From an uncultured Collinsella sp. (lineage in GTDB: Bacteria > Actinomycetota > Coriobacteriia > Coriobacteriales > Coriobacteriaceae), in assembly GCA_902479205.1 (NCBI GenBank), contig CABSNX010000148.1:1-5050 (forward strand): a stretch of DNA of 5,050 nucleotides, written 5' to 3'. The notes beneath the pieces were generated by a model. That model did not search any database, was not told where the DNA came from, and saw nothing but the letters and a program-made list of their open reading frames with translations. Shown one piece after another: positions 5,037-5,050 of the stretch. A program made the position numbers and the translations under genes. Each line of letters opens with the position of its first letter. The first letter of the stretch is position 1.

Positions 5037-5050
5037 CTGTCTCTTATACA
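5037..5050 (-). other. Tn5 mosaic end/Nextera adapter at the right edge (artefact)
   Basis: CTGTCTCTTATACA is the first 14 bases of the reverse complement of the 19-bp Tn5 mosaic end, pointing outward as expected at the far end of a tagmented fragment. With the unambiguous adapter at the left edge, this is best read as untrimmed adapter and not native sequence. Confidence 0.95.

Overview
The window is about 5.0 kb of native bacterial DNA (32..5036) with Illumina Nextera/Tn5 adapter sequence at both ends, so it is a contig or fragment that still carries library-preparation sequence. Gene style suggests an actinobacterium of the Coriobacteriia, perhaps Collinsella or a relative from a gut sample. 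The reasons are GC-rich coding in most genes, strong AAGGAGG/GAGGAGG ribosome sites, lipoproteins starting MKKK...LVGCGG, and a fchA-folD pair. This placement is an inference and was not tested by search.

Layout: three genes lie on the minus strand in the first 3.1 kb and two on the plus strand after that. (1) 32..1410 (-) is a large gene cut by the left end. It encodes a Tat-exported phosphatidylinositol-specific phospholipase C-like enzyme, with a beta-trefoil/lectin-like region between the signal peptide and the catalytic domain. (2) 1716..2303 (-) and 2530..3135 (-) encode two paralogous lipoproteins of unknown function. Each has its own ribosome site, its own intrinsic terminator and an identical 19-bp dyad-containing element upstream, so they look like a tandem duplication of a whole transcription unit. 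(3) 3513..4145 (+) and 4148..5002 (+) form a two-gene operon: a cyclodeaminase/methenyl-tetrahydrofolate cyclohydrolase family protein (fchA-like) and FolD.

Function: the fchA-folD pair interconverts one-carbon tetrahydrofolates. The FolD here lacks the lysine and glutamine that the classical bifunctional enzyme uses for its cyclohydrolase step. The simplest reading is that FolD is a dehydrogenase only and its operon partner does the hydrolysis. The minus-strand genes all encode exported or cell-surface proteins, and the phospholipase could act on host or other eukaryotic inositol lipids.

I see no RNA gene, CRISPR array, natural mobile element or recognisable defence system. The points most worth a second look are the residue losses in FolD, the shared 19-bp element in front of the lipoprotein paralogs, and the domain architecture of the truncated phospholipase.
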